DNA of 17,134 bases from an uncultured Anaerotignum sp. (GCF_905212195.1 NZ_CAJMDQ010000059.1:1-17134); one strand, 5' to 3'; counted from the first letter of the stretch, positions 6,441 through 14,510 are shown. Notes: generated by a model from the letters alone, not told the origin. Program-made: numbers and translations.

Positions 6441-6469
6441 AGCATAAATGGAAATCCATTGAAAATCAA
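6441..6469 (-). promoter_or_regulatory. Promoter of the first marR gene
   Basis: On the minus strand TTGATT (6464-6469), exactly 17 bases, then TATGCT (6441-6446), about 40 bases upstream of the ATG. The spacer contains the palindrome described separately. Confidence 0.6.
6447..6460. promoter_or_regulatory. Palindromic operator candidate in the marR promoter
   Basis: AATGGA-AA-TCCATT is a perfect 6-2-6 inverted repeat that abuts the -10 and fills most of the -35/-10 spacer. A dimeric regulator bound here would block RNA polymerase. The downstream MarR protein is the obvious candidate. Operator function is inferred from position. Confidence 0.5.
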
Positions 6470-6475
6470 GTTTTT

Positions 6476-7726
6476 TTATTTCGTATCCGAAAGAAATTTA
6501 CGCATCATGTCAAAAGGCTGTACTGGCTGGGAGAATTTCACCCGCAGTTTTTCCTGAGGATGCGGCGCAGATTCAACAGATTCGCCAGCTTCGTTATAAA
6601 TTTCTGTTACGGTCATAGAGAAAGAAGGGCCTTTTGCAGGCATAACTTCAATTTCTTCGCCTACAGAGAATTTATTGCGCTGTTCAATCCATGCATAGCC
6701 TTCTGCATCGCTTGCTTCCTGTACCACGCCAATGAAGTCATAAGGGCGGATATAGGAATTGTTGGTATAAACCTGCTGGTTGCCGTCGGGTCTGCCATAG
6801 TAGAATGCAGTTGTATAATCGCGATGGCTTGCTTTGGATACTTCATCCAGATAGTATTCGCGTTTCTGTTCATATTTTGCTGGATCTTCAAAGTAATCAT
6901 CGATCGCCTGACGATATGCTTTGATAACGGTACCAACATAGAAAGGTGTTTTCATTCTGCCTTCGATTTTCAGGCTGACAACGCCTGCATCAATCAGATC
7001 GGGAATATGGTCGATCATGCAAAGGTCTTTGGAGTTATAGATATATGTGCCTCTTTCGTTTTCTTCAATGGGCATATATTCGCCGGGACGTGTTTCTTCC
7101 ACCAGATGGTATTTCCAACGGCAGGGATGGGCACAAGCACCCTTATTGGCGTCACGACCGCTAAGATAATTGCTCAGCAGGCATCTGCCGGAATAGGAAA
7201 TGCACATAGCGCCATGAACAAAGGCTTCAATTTCCATATCCGCAGGAATTTTTTCGCGGATTTCACGAATTTCACGGAGAGAAAGTTCTCTGGCAACAAC
7301 CACACGTCTTGCTCCCAGCTGATACCACATACGAGCACTCAGGTAGTTTGTGTTGTTTGCCTGTGTAGAAACATGGATTTCCAAATCAGGTGCCGCTTCT
7401 CTTGCTACAGCAAATACACCCAAATCAGAAATCAGTACAGCGTCTGCACCCAGTTCGTAGATTTCTTTGAAGTAGTCAGCCATGCCTTCAAAATCCGCAT
7501 TGTGAGCAAAGATATTAGCTGTCACATATACTTTTGCTCCATGTTCGTGAGCAAAGCGGATACCTTCCGCCATAGCTTCTTTATCGAAATTTTTCGCTTT
7601 TGCACGCAGGCTGTATGCTTCGCCGCCAATATAAACAGCATCGGCGCCATACAGTACCGCAATTTTTAATTTTTCCAGATCGCCGGCAGGTGCCAGCAAT
7701 TCCGGTTTGATTTTATTCTGCATCAT
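6476..7726 (-). CDS. trhP: tRNA 5-hydroxyuridine synthase (peptidase U32 family)
   Basis: A 416-residue U32-family protein. It opens with PELLAPAGDLEKLKIAVLYGADAVY, the family signature, and carries four cysteines (175, 182, 198, 202) in the MCISYSGRC...GACAHPC block that binds an Fe-S cluster in the related RlhA/TrhP enzymes. TrhP uses prephenate to hydroxylate C5 of uridine 34 in tRNAs. The assignment rests on the family and on the overlap with trmR, whose product methylates the hydroxyl made here. Bacillus has two adjacent genes (yrrN, yrrO); only one is present, of yrrO length. AAGGAGA lies about 5 bases before the ATG. The start lies 14 bases inside trmR, so the pair is translationally coupled. 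An older annotation would be 'collagenase-like protease', which I consider wrong. Confidence 0.88.
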   Translation of the reverse strand: MMQNKIKPELLAPAGDLEKLKIAVLYGADAVYIGGEAYSLRAKAKNFDKEAMAEGIRFAHEHGAKVYVTANIFAHNADFEGMADYFKEIYELGADAVLISDLGVFAVAREAAPDLEIHVSTQANNTNYLSARMWYQLGARRVVVARELSLREIREIREKIPADMEIEAFVHGAMCISYSGRCLLSNYLSGRDANKGACAHPCRWKYHLVEETRPGEYMPIEENERGTYIYNSKDLCMIDHIPDLIDAGVVSLKIEGRMKTPFYVGTVIKAYRQAIDDYFEDPAKYEQKREYYLDEVSKASHRDYTTAFYYGRPDGNQQVYTNNSYIRPYDFIGVVQEASDAEGYAWIEQRNKFSVGEEIEVMPAKGPSFSMTVTEIYNEAGESVESAPHPQEKLRVKFSQPVQPFDMMRKFLSDTK

Positions 7727-8405
7727 TTTGTTCTCCTTCTAGTGTTACAGGAATTTCTTTTTTCTTATAGCAAAGTGCCATGCCGTCCCCAATGGGAATG
7801 ATGGAAGTTTCTAATGCGTCATTATGTGTAATATCCCACAGGAAGTTCCGCAGGCGTTTGTGGATGGTTCTCTGTCGTCTAGGCACGCTGAAACGGGTCT
7901 GCGCAATGGTGCCGCCCTGCAGAACGTCATCTACGATAAGCAGACCACCAACAGGAAGCAGACGCAGGCAGTGCGGTAGGAAATTGCCATACTGTCCTTT
8001 TGCCGCATCCAGGAAAATCACATCATAAGGGCCTTCCAGCGTGGGCAGGATATTTGCCGCGTCACCTTCTAAAATTTTGATTTTGTCTTCCAGTCCCATT
8101 CGTTTGATGTTTACTCTCGCGTCTTTCAGCATCACTTCAAACCGGTCAATGGTTGTTACGGTACCATCTTCTGGCAGGTAGCGGCACATAAGTCCCGCAG
8201 AAAATCCCACAGCAGTACCGATTTCCAAAATATGTTTTGGCTTCTGCATAGTCAAAAGCACACTTAAAAGTCTTGCTGTTTCCAGAGGAATGATGGGCAC
8301 TTCTGCCGCAATGGCTTCCCGCTGGATTTCACCCAGAACACCATCATACATGGGCTGTACCGTACGCAGATAGGCGTTCATGGTATCGTCTGTTACATAA
8401 TTCAT
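7713..8405 (-). CDS. trmR: tRNA 5-hydroxyuridine O-methyltransferase
   Basis: A 230-residue class I SAM-dependent O-methyltransferase (Methyltransf_3 / YrrM type). The SAM-binding motif EIGTAVGFSAG is at 61-71, the acidic residue of motif II is D87, and the FLDAAKGQY block (131-139) plus VDDVL (158-162) hold the metal-binding aspartates. Bacillus YrrM/TrmR converts 5-hydroxyuridine 34 to 5-methoxyuridine, which widens wobble decoding. I chose the ATG at 8405 because GAGGAG lies 10 bases before it; the in-frame TTG at 8423 overlaps that site. It starts 20 bases after mltG and overlaps trhP, matching the Bacillus yrrL-yrrM-yrrN/O order, which is the main support for the specific function. Confidence 0.9.
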   Translation of the reverse strand: MNYVTDDTMNAYLRTVQPMYDGVLGEIQREAIAAEVPIIPLETARLLSVLLTMQKPKHILEIGTAVGFSAGLMCRYLPEDGTVTTIDRFEVMLKDARVNIKRMGLEDKIKILEGDAANILPTLEGPYDVIFLDAAKGQYGNFLPHCLRLLPVGGLLIVDDVLQGGTIAQTRFSVPRRQRTIHKRLRNFLWDITHNDALETSIIPIGDGMALCYKKKEIPVTLEGEQNDAE

Positions 8406-8425
8406 TCTTTGTTCGCTCCTCAAAA

Positions 8426-9988
8426 TTACTGTGCCAGGCTTGCCTGGTATTTTTCTTTGGCAGCCAGGAATTCTTCATTGGTCTTGCAGAATACATGGTT
8501 GCTCTTACCAGCTGCCTCTACTACATAATACAAATAGTCATTATCTTCCGGATACAAAGCTGCTTTAAAGGATGCTTCCCCAGGGTTGGAGATAGGCCCC
8601 AAAGGCAGACCTTTGTTCAGTCGGGTATTATAAGGAGAATCTGTCTGCAAATCTTCCTGTGTCAATTCGCCGCCTGTTTTACCAACGGCATACAGAACAG
8701 TCGCGTCAATACCCAAAGACATATCCTGTTCCAAACGATTATAGATAACGCCTGCAGCTCTTGCGCGTTCTTCATCCAGTGTGATTTCTTTTTCAATCAT
8801 AGATGCAATGGTAACAATTTCATCCAATGTATGCCCACTTGCTGCAACAGCATCCTGATATTCCTGTGTATACATCTGTTCAAAGCGATCCAACATCATG
8901 GAAATGATTTCATGAGCGGTCATATTTTCTGTTAGGAAATAAGTATCCGGGAAAAGATAACCTTCCAGACGGTATTCACGATCAGGCAGATCCTTCAGGA
9001 AACTGTGAGGGAATGTACCTGTATTAGCTTCGTTGATAAATTCTTCTGCCGTGCAAATTCCTGTTTCAGCCACACGATCCGCAATCTGTTTTACTGTGTA
9101 TCCTTCTGGAATAGTCAGTTTGTTTTTGGTGCTGACTTCCCCGGACTGCAGAAGTGCCATAATCTGTGTGGGTGTCATACCTGTATCCACATCATAAGTA
9201 CCCATCTGATAAGTACCGTCATAGCCGTTGATTTTACTGCTTAAGCGGAAAGTAAAGGTATTGGAGATCAATCCCTGTTCTTTCAGAATATTCGCAATAT
9301 CAGATGTGGTAGAGCCGGAAGGAATGGTAACGGAAACGGTTTCACCAGTGAGATTTTCTGTGCTGCCATCCATCATCATGATGCTTTTCATGAACTGGAA
9401 AGAACAGAAGCCGATAATAAAGGCAACTACAAGAACGATAAAGCCTTTGAAACCTTTTGTCATTTTCCGCTTATGTTTTTTCTGTTTGGAACGGTCTGAC
9501 ATGGTTCGGCTGCTGGGTTCACGATATACCGTTTCTCTATGCGCATTTTCTCTGCGTGCAGTATCCCGTCGTGTTGTTTCTTTACGGGCAGTTTCTCTGC
9601 GTTCCCTTGCAGGTTCACTTTTCCGGTACATGGCAGTTTCCTGAAGCTCCCTTTCGATTCGGCTGTTCCATTCATCTTCTCTGGAAGCTCTGCGTGGAAC
9701 ATATGTGTTTTCAAATTCCGCATCTCTTTTGGGTACTTTGGTAATGCCTGTTTCCTCCGTAATCAGAGGCTCTGCCGGTTTTTCTTCTTTCACTTTTGCT
9801 TTTTCCCGTGGTACAACAGTGCGGGAAGAGTGCTGTCCATAATAGGCAGTATTGCTTCTGTCCCTCCGGGGAAAATAAGTGGTAGAAAATTCTTCTTCCA
9901 TATCTCTTTGCATCGAACGTCGCTGTTCAGGTGTCCGGCTTTGCTGCTGGCTAGCCTGTTCATCGCTTCGATTGCTGTGTTCATCCAT
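8426..9988 (-). CDS. mltG: Endolytic transglycosylase MltG with repeat-rich cytoplasmic tail
   Basis: A 520-residue YceG/MltG protein that cuts nascent peptidoglycan and limits glycan strand length. A single transmembrane helix lies at about 180-200, followed by a LysM-like region and the YceG catalytic domain; the catalytic Glu is expected in ASMIEKE, and NTRLNKGLPLGPISNPG is the other family hallmark. The N-terminal 179 residues are cytoplasmic, highly charged and probably disordered, much longer than in Escherichia coli, with a basic pentapeptide repeat (130-159) and two copies of a TYxPRR motif (37-42, 95-100). AAGGAGG lies 9 bases before the ATG at 9988. It is the first gene of the mltG-trmR-trhP operon and is divergent from folC. 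Confidence 0.93.
   Translation of the reverse strand: MDEHSNRSDEQASQQQSRTPEQRRSMQRDMEEEFSTTYFPRRDRSNTAYYGQHSSRTVVPREKAKVKEEKPAEPLITEETGITKVPKRDAEFENTYVPRRASREDEWNSRIERELQETAMYRKSEPARERRETARKETTRRDTARRENAHRETVYREPSSRTMSDRSKQKKHKRKMTKGFKGFIVLVVAFIIGFCSFQFMKSIMMMDGSTENLTGETVSVTIPSGSTTSDIANILKEQGLISNTFTFRLSSKINGYDGTYQMGTYDVDTGMTPTQIMALLQSGEVSTKNKLTIPEGYTVKQIADRVAETGICTAEEFINEANTGTFPHSFLKDLPDREYRLEGYLFPDTYFLTENMTAHEIISMMLDRFEQMYTQEYQDAVAASGHTLDEIVTIASMIEKEITLDEERARAAGVIYNRLEQDMSLGIDATVLYAVGKTGGELTQEDLQTDSPYNTRLNKGLPLGPISNPGEASFKAALYPEDNDYLYYVVEAAGKSNHVFCKTNEEFLAAKEKYQASLAQ
9512..9601 (-). repeat. Tandem 15-bp repeat coding six pentapeptides in MltG
   Basis: Codons 130-159 of mltG encode six successive five-residue units of pattern [RHY]-[RK]-[ED]-[TNP]-[ATSV]. 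At DNA level the plus strand shows recurring TTTCTCTGCG-like and GCAGT-like elements every 15 bases, with some divergence. It lies in the cytoplasmic tail just before the membrane helix. Confidence 0.7.
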
Positions 9989-10023
9989 ATCTAGCTTCCT
10001 CCTTCGATTTCTCAATCTTATTT

Positions 10024-10052
10024 ATTATACCTTTTTCCTGCATTTCCGACAA
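10024..10052 (-). promoter_or_regulatory. Promoter of the mltG-trmR-trhP operon
   Basis: On the minus strand TTGTCG (10047-10052), 17 bases, then a perfect TATAAT (10024-10029), about 36 bases upstream of the mltG ATG. Confidence 0.65.
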
Positions 10053-10118
10053 CCTTTTCTTTGCTGTTGCATCATATTTAAAAAAATCCTAAAAAATCTT
10101 GTAGATTTTCAAAGAAAC

Positions 10119-10146
10119 TTGCAGAAAATTCCATACCTGATATAAT
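10119..10146 (+). promoter_or_regulatory. folC promoter, extended -10
   Basis: TTGCAG (10119-10124), 16 bases, then TATAAT (10141-10146) preceded by TGA, an extended -10. The ATG inside this -10 box is therefore not a start codon, which supports the ATG at 10178. It is back-to-back with the mltG promoter. Confidence 0.6.
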
Positions 10147-10177
10147 GAAATACAGACTAAAAGCAGAGGTGTGTAAC

Positions 10178-10903
10178 ATGAATTATAAGGAATCAATCAA
10201 ATATTTGGAAGAGGAAGTGGGATTTGCATCTGTCCCCGGATTATCCCGTATTCAGGCTTTGCTGAAAAGACTTGGTAATCCTGAAAAAAAACTGCGCTGC
10301 ATTCATGTAGCTGGAACCAATGGCAAAGGTTCCGCTGTGGCAATGCTTTCTTCTGTACTGCGCGAAAGCGGCTGTAAAACAGCTTCCTACACTTCACCAC
10401 ATCTGCATCGTTATAACGAACGGTTTGTTATCAATGGTCAGGAAATTTCTGATGAACAGTTTGCTGCAGAAATCACGCTGATGCGTCATCATTGTGAGGC
10501 AATGGCAGCAAATGGAGAAGATGTACCCACACTTTTTGAAATTGTAACAGCAGCTGCTTTTCATTATTTTGCTGAAGAAAAAGTTGATATTGCTGTTATG
10601 GAAGTTGGTCTGGGCGGTACATATGATGCAACCAATGTCATTGAAGCACCTCTTTTGAGTCTGATTATGTCCATCAGTATGGACCATATGGATTATCTCG
10701 GAAATACACTTTCTGATATTGCCCGTGAAAAATGCGGAATCATCAAGAAAAATTGCCCTGTGGTGTTGTATTCTCAGGAAAAAATAGTATATAATATGGC
10801 TAAAAAGAAATGGCACAAGCCCTTTCCGCACCTTTTTACTGCGAAACTGAAAATCAGATTTCCGTTCATAAACAGGATTTTGACGGAACGATTTTTTCCG
10901 TAA
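10178..10903 (+). pseudogene. folC: folC, 5' part, frameshifted (folylpolyglutamate synthase)
   Basis: N-terminal part of a Mur-ligase-family enzyme that adds glutamate to dihydropteroate or folates. The P-loop GTNGKGS is at residues 46-52, with TSPHLHRYNERF, MEVGLGGTYDATNV and SMDHMDYLG following in order, all family hallmarks. The ATG at 10178 has GAGGTG 6 bases upstream and lies about 32 bases after the -10. True homology ends near residue 209, at the A5 run 10802-10806. Beyond it the frame gives an unrelated basic tail of about 30 residues and stops at 10903. One extra A in the run would restore a 431-residue protein continuous with the second part, the normal length. It is either a sequencing or assembly error or a real frameshift. 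Confidence 0.85.
10802..10806 (+). other. Frameshift site in folC (A5 run)
   Basis: The reading frame must move back by one base (equivalent to one missing base) to continue FolC. Adding one A to this run gives an uninterrupted frame whose local sequence (KKEMAQALSAPFY) fits FolC. The context T-AAA-AAG is not the efficient A-AAA-AAG slippery heptamer, so programmed ribosomal frameshifting is not favoured. Confidence 0.75.
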
Positions 10904-11472
10904 AAAATCATCTTATTGATTATCAAGAATTGACACTGCCCCTTCCGGGCGATTACCAGATTGCCAATTGTATAACCGTATTGAATGCCTGTGCGATTTT
11001 GCAGCAGCTTGGTCTGCCGCTGACAGAAGAAACCATTCGCAGAGGAATTTTGCATGCTTTCTGGCATGGACGTATGGAAGTTTTAAAACAACATCCCCTT
11101 GTGCTTTTGGATGGCGCCCATAATGCAGATGGCATTGCAAAACTGGCACAATCTCTCCCGCATTATGTGAATGGGAGAAAAATCACGCTGGTACTTGGCG
11201 TACTGGGTGATAAAGAATATCCTTTAATGCTGTCAGAAATTTTCCCACTGATTCATCAGGCTGTTTTGACAGAGCCTTTGAGCGAAAGAAAACTGGATTT
11301 GGAATCTTTGGCGAAAGCAACTGCACATTTCCATAAACCGGTGATATTGGAAAAGGAAATTCCACGGGCTTTTGACCGCGCTTTGGAAATTACAGATGAA
11401 AACGACATGATACTGTGCTGCGGTTCTTTATACATGATTGGCGAAATTCGAGAATATATACTTTCATTGTGA
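10810..11472 (+). pseudogene. folC: folC, 3' part, frameshifted
   Basis: C-terminal part of folylpolyglutamate synthase in the frame one base behind the first part. It contains the end of the central domain (LPLPGDYQIANCITVLNAC) and the C-terminal ligand-binding domain, with FWHGRMEV, LLDGAHNADG and LVLGVLGDKEYP, all conserved in FolC. The frame has an ATG at 10810 but no ribosome-binding site before it, and no known enzyme starts there; it is not an independent gene. The stop at 11472 is followed 2 bases later by the GGAGG site of the next small gene, so the operon continues. Confidence 0.85.
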
Positions 11473-11488
11473 TTGGAGGAATATATAA

Positions 11489-11659
11489 ATGTTGAACTTT
11501 AAAGAAGAATTGAAAAAATACCAGCCCTTGATGGAACTGGATGATATACAAAGTGCCCTGCAGCCTTCTCAGATGCAGGATTTGCTGGATATTTTACAGC
11601 ATATTGCGAAAGAAAACAAATCACAGGATACCTCTGCCAGCCAGGCTGAGGAAGCGTAA
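11489..11659 (+). CDS. 56-residue hypothetical small protein
   Basis: A soluble, helix-prone 56-residue protein. It begins MLNFKEELKKY, has an acidic/leucine-rich middle (MELDDI, then DLLDILQHIAKE) and ends in a polar Ser/Gln/Glu tail. TTGGAGGA lies 8 bases before the ATG. It fits exactly between folC (16 bases upstream) and the zinc-ribbon/TPR gene (14 bases downstream), and the spacing leaves little doubt that it is translated. I do not recognise a family. Two amphipathic helices suggest a partner-binding peptide, possibly for the adjacent TPR protein. Confidence 0.72.
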   Translation: MLNFKEELKKYQPLMELDDIQSALQPSQMQDLLDILQHIAKENKSQDTSASQAEEA

Positions 11660-11673
11660 AGGAGTCGATGGAT

Positions 11674-13083
11674 ATGAAATGCCCTAACTGCGGCAATATT
11701 GTTCCAAATGGCTTTCTCTGCCCTTCCTGCGGTGTAGATACATATATCTTTAAAAAAGCACGCAATGCCTCCATTCGCCTGTATAATGACGGTTTGGAAG
11801 CGGCTTTGGCCCAGGATCTTTCTGCGGCAGCTACCTTGTTGGAACAGAGTATTTTATTTGATAAAAACAACTATCAGGCGCGTAACCTCCTTGGATTGGT
11901 TTATGCGGAAACTGGACGGATGGCAGATGCTTTGAAGCATTGGATTGTCAGCAATTCTTTGGTCAGCGAAAATAACCCTGCTGCCGGATATATTGAATAT
12001 TTGCAGAAACATGCCAGAGAGATGGATCAATATAATGATGCTGTGCGTTTGTATAATCAGGCGCTGCATTATCTCCATCAGGGAAGCGATGATCTGGCCA
12101 TTATTCAGTTGAAAAAGAGTCTGGACTTGAGCCCCGGTTTTATTGATGCCAATAACCTGATGACTTTGTGTTGTCTGATGGAACATAACGAAAAACGTGC
12201 GCAGCATTTTATAGATGCGGTATTGCGTAAAGATGTGAATAACCCCACTGCCCTTCGCTATAGTCAGGAACTGGGCAAAGAACGCAAGGGGTCTGTTGGC
12301 AAGCAGAAAAAACGTGCGGCTGGTGCGGAAGTTGCACAGGGAATCTCTGTGAAAAAAACAGACAGCGCTCCCCCTATGCCACGTTATAAACGTTCTGAAA
12401 AGAAAAAAATCGGTGCATTGGAACACCGTGATCTGATTGCTTTTGGTGTTGGTATTGTAGCAACAGCCCTTGTTTTGCTTGTGCTGGTATTACCCGCAAT
12501 CAATGAAAATAAGGATAAAACCATCGAAACATTGCAGGCACAGGTAGAAAGCTATCAGGGCGAAACCAATATGACACCTGAAGAAGTACTGGCAATGCGT
12601 GAAAAAGTAACCACACTGGAAGCAGAAAATAAACAGCTTCGCAGCGAGGAAACAAAACAGGCAAATCTGGAATTACTGGAAACAGCAGTTTCTCAGCTGA
12701 ATGATAAGCAATTTGAAGAATGTGTTGCTACATTAGACAGCATTGAAACAGTTGGATTTAGTGATGAAGATTTGCAGAAATACGAATCTGTGAAAACAGA
12801 AGCTTATCCGCAGGCTGCAAATTCCTTATATACAAAAGGGAAAAGCGAATTTTTGAGCAATAATTTCACAGATGCAAAGCCTTATCTGGAAAAGTGCTTG
12901 AACTATACAACATCGGAAAACTTTGTTGATGACGCCTATTACTATTTAGCCAAAATCGCAGAAGAAGAAAAGGATACTGCTAAGGCTAAAGAATATTATG
13001 AAAAGATCAAATCCACATATCCAGATTCTAATCAGATTGAAAATGTAAATTTGGCACTGGAAAATCTGAATAGCGCATCTTAA
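11674..13083 (+). CDS. Zinc-ribbon / TPR / single-TM / coiled-coil / TPR protein
   Basis: A 469-residue membrane protein of unknown function. In order: a zinc ribbon (CPNCG, CPSCG; Cys 3, 6, 16, 19), tetratricopeptide-like helices (about 28-200), a basic linker rich in Lys/Arg, one transmembrane helix (about 253-276), a coiled coil (about 282-330), and a C-terminal TPR-type region (about 375-465). The positive charge before the helix puts the zinc ribbon and first TPR set inside and the C-terminal half outside. I chose the ATG at 11674 because GGAG lies 9 bases before it; the ATG at 11668 is too close. It is the last gene of the folC transcription unit and ends at a strong terminator. It looks like a scaffold linking cytoplasmic and envelope partners. 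Confidence 0.85.
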   Translation: MKCPNCGNIVPNGFLCPSCGVDTYIFKKARNASIRLYNDGLEAALAQDLSAAATLLEQSILFDKNNYQARNLLGLVYAETGRMADALKHWIVSNSLVSENNPAAGYIEYLQKHAREMDQYNDAVRLYNQALHYLHQGSDDLAIIQLKKSLDLSPGFIDANNLMTLCCLMEHNEKRAQHFIDAVLRKDVNNPTALRYSQELGKERKGSVGKQKKRAAGAEVAQGISVKKTDSAPPMPRYKRSEKKKIGALEHRDLIAFGVGIVATALVLLVLVLPAINENKDKTIETLQAQVESYQGETNMTPEEVLAMREKVTTLEAENKQLRSEETKQANLELLETAVSQLNDKQFEECVATLDSIETVGFSDEDLQKYESVKTEAYPQAANSLYTKGKSEFLSNNFTDAKPYLEKCLNYTTSENFVDDAYYYLAKIAEEEKDTAKAKEYYEKIKSTYPDSNQIENVNLALENLNSAS

Positions 13084-13097
13084 TTGGAAAATTAAAG

Positions 13098-13137
13098 AGG
13101 TCATTCCATCATTTTTGAATATGGAATGACCTTTTTC
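13098..13137 (+). terminator. Terminator of the folC-TPR operon
   Basis: Perfect 12-bp stem AGGTCATTCCAT (13098-13109) / ATGGAATGACCT (13121-13132), 11-base loop, then TTTTTC. It lies 15 bases past the TPR gene stop and may also stop the converging antiporter gene. Confidence 0.9.
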
Positions 13138-13150
13138 TATACTATGAATA

Positions 13151-14350
13151 TTATACTTCACATTGTTCTGCTAGTTTTCGATCACTTGCTTGCATCACTA
13201 GTTTCAACAAAATTGGTGTGATCAGTGTTGTTACGATAACAACAAGGACAATGGCAGGGAAAAGCGAATCGGATATCAGTCCAGCCTGCTCCCCTTTCTG
13301 TGCAACAATCAACGCAACTTCCCCTCTGGAAATCATCCCTACCCCAATGGTTAAGGAATCCATATTGGAGAATCCGCATATCTTTGCGCCAAATCCGCAG
13401 CCAATGATTTTTGAAAGTATGGCAACCAGCAAAAGTGCAATGGTGAAGAGAATCAGTTCCGTCGACATGTCTGTTACAACTGTTTTGATCCCCATGCTTG
13501 CAAAGAAGATTGGCGTGAAAAACATGTAGGACGTTATATTGATTTTTGATGCAATGTAAGATTTTGTTTCTGTAACGTTACACAGAATCAATCCTGCAAA
13601 ATATGCTCCAGTAATATCTGCAACGCCAAAGAATACTTCTGAAATATATGCCATCAAAAGACAGAAAGAAACTGCATAAATGGCAACTCTTCTTTTGGTA
13701 CCATAGACGATTTCCAATTTTCGGAACAAACGGAATACGAAAAATCCGCAAACGCCGATAAAAACAAAGAATAAAACGATTTTTATCAATACGACCCAGA
13801 TTTTAACGTCAGGCACTGTAAAGCTGGTGATGACTGTTAAAGCGATAATCCCCAAGATATCGTCAATGATGGCTGCACCAAGAATAGAAGCCCCGACTCT
13901 TCCGCGCAATTTTCCCATCTCCCGCAGTGTTTCGACTGTAATACTTACAGATGTGGCTGTTAAAACAGTGCCGATAAAAGCGCTTTCTAAGAATAAAACA
14001 GAATCGGGTCTTTCTCCATGGAAGAACAGATAGTATGTCAAAAATCCGCTTCCAAGGGGAATCAAAACACCAACGAAGGCAATGATAATGGAAGATTTGC
14101 CTGTTGCTTTCAAGTCTTCCAAATCGGTGTCAAGCCCAGCTAGGAACATTAGAAAGATGACGCCAATTTCTGCTGATTTCTCAAGGAAATCTGTTTCGTG
14201 TAAGATGTTCAGACAGCTTGGACCTAAAAGTACACCGACCAAAAGTGCGCCTACAACTTGCGGCATATTTACTTTTTGCGAAAGTAAACTAAATATTTTG
14301 GTAGATAGCAAAATAACCGCAACAAACAGCAAAAAATCATAAGACTCCAT
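13151..14350 (-). CDS. Cation:proton antiporter, CPA2 family
   Basis: A 399-residue integral membrane protein with about 12-13 hydrophobic segments and no C-terminal nucleotide-binding (RCK/KTN) domain. It has the paired aspartates of the ion site (AIIDDILG, D163-D164), preceded by TATSVSIT (131-138), the unwound-helix region of CPA2 transporters, and GLDTDL near the N-terminus. Family members such as NapA and the spore-germination transporter GerN exchange Na+ or K+ for H+; the ion here is unknown. AGGAGGG lies 7-8 bases before the ATG. It is transcribed divergently from the marR-MATE operon across a 227-base gap and ends against the convergent TPR operon. A germination role is possible in a spore former but is not shown. 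Confidence 0.92.
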   Translation of the reverse strand: MESYDFLLFVAVILLSTKIFSLLSQKVNMPQVVGALLVGVLLGPSCLNILHETDFLEKSAEIGVIFLMFLAGLDTDLEDLKATGKSSIIIAFVGVLIPLGSGFLTYYLFFHGERPDSVLFLESAFIGTVLTATSVSITVETLREMGKLRGRVGASILGAAIIDDILGIIALTVITSFTVPDVKIWVVLIKIVLFFVFIGVCGFFVFRLFRKLEIVYGTKRRVAIYAVSFCLLMAYISEVFFGVADITGAYFAGLILCNVTETKSYIASKINITSYMFFTPIFFASMGIKTVVTDMSTELILFTIALLLVAILSKIIGCGFGAKICGFSNMDSLTIGVGMISRGEVALIVAQKGEQAGLISDSLFPAIVLVVIVTTLITPILLKLVMQASDRKLAEQCEV

Positions 14351-14455
14351 TAAAATTCCCTCCTTTTTTCATATAACTGGATTTTTCAATATCATGCACC
14401 AAAAAACTTGATTTTTAAAGGGGATTTCAGTAATCTTAACTGTTTTTTTACGCTT

Positions 14456-14484
14456 ATCAGACAAATCTCGTTGTTTCTTGTCAA
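14456..14484 (-). promoter_or_regulatory. Possible promoter of the antiporter gene
   Basis: On the minus strand a perfect TTGACA (14479-14484), 17 bases, then TCTGAT (14456-14461), implying a 5' leader of about 100 bases. The -10 is imperfect. Nothing recognisable as a riboswitch is visible in the leader. Confidence 0.4.
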
Positions 14485-14510
14485 AATTTTTATTTTTAAA
14501 TGGTCTTTCA

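Noticed and set aside
6560..7669. 369-codon plus-strand frame opposite trhP
   Set aside because: Antisense to a strong U32-family gene, with implausible composition and no ribosome-binding site.
10801..10807. Programmed -1 ribosomal frameshift in folC
   Set aside because: T-AAA-AAG does not allow P-site re-pairing as A-AAA-AAG does, I see no clear downstream stimulatory stem, and FolC is not known to be made this way. Not fully excluded.
14350..14450. Riboswitch in the antiporter leader
   Set aside because: The leader is A/T-rich with direct repeats of GATTTTT but no recognisable aptamer core or terminator/antiterminator pair.
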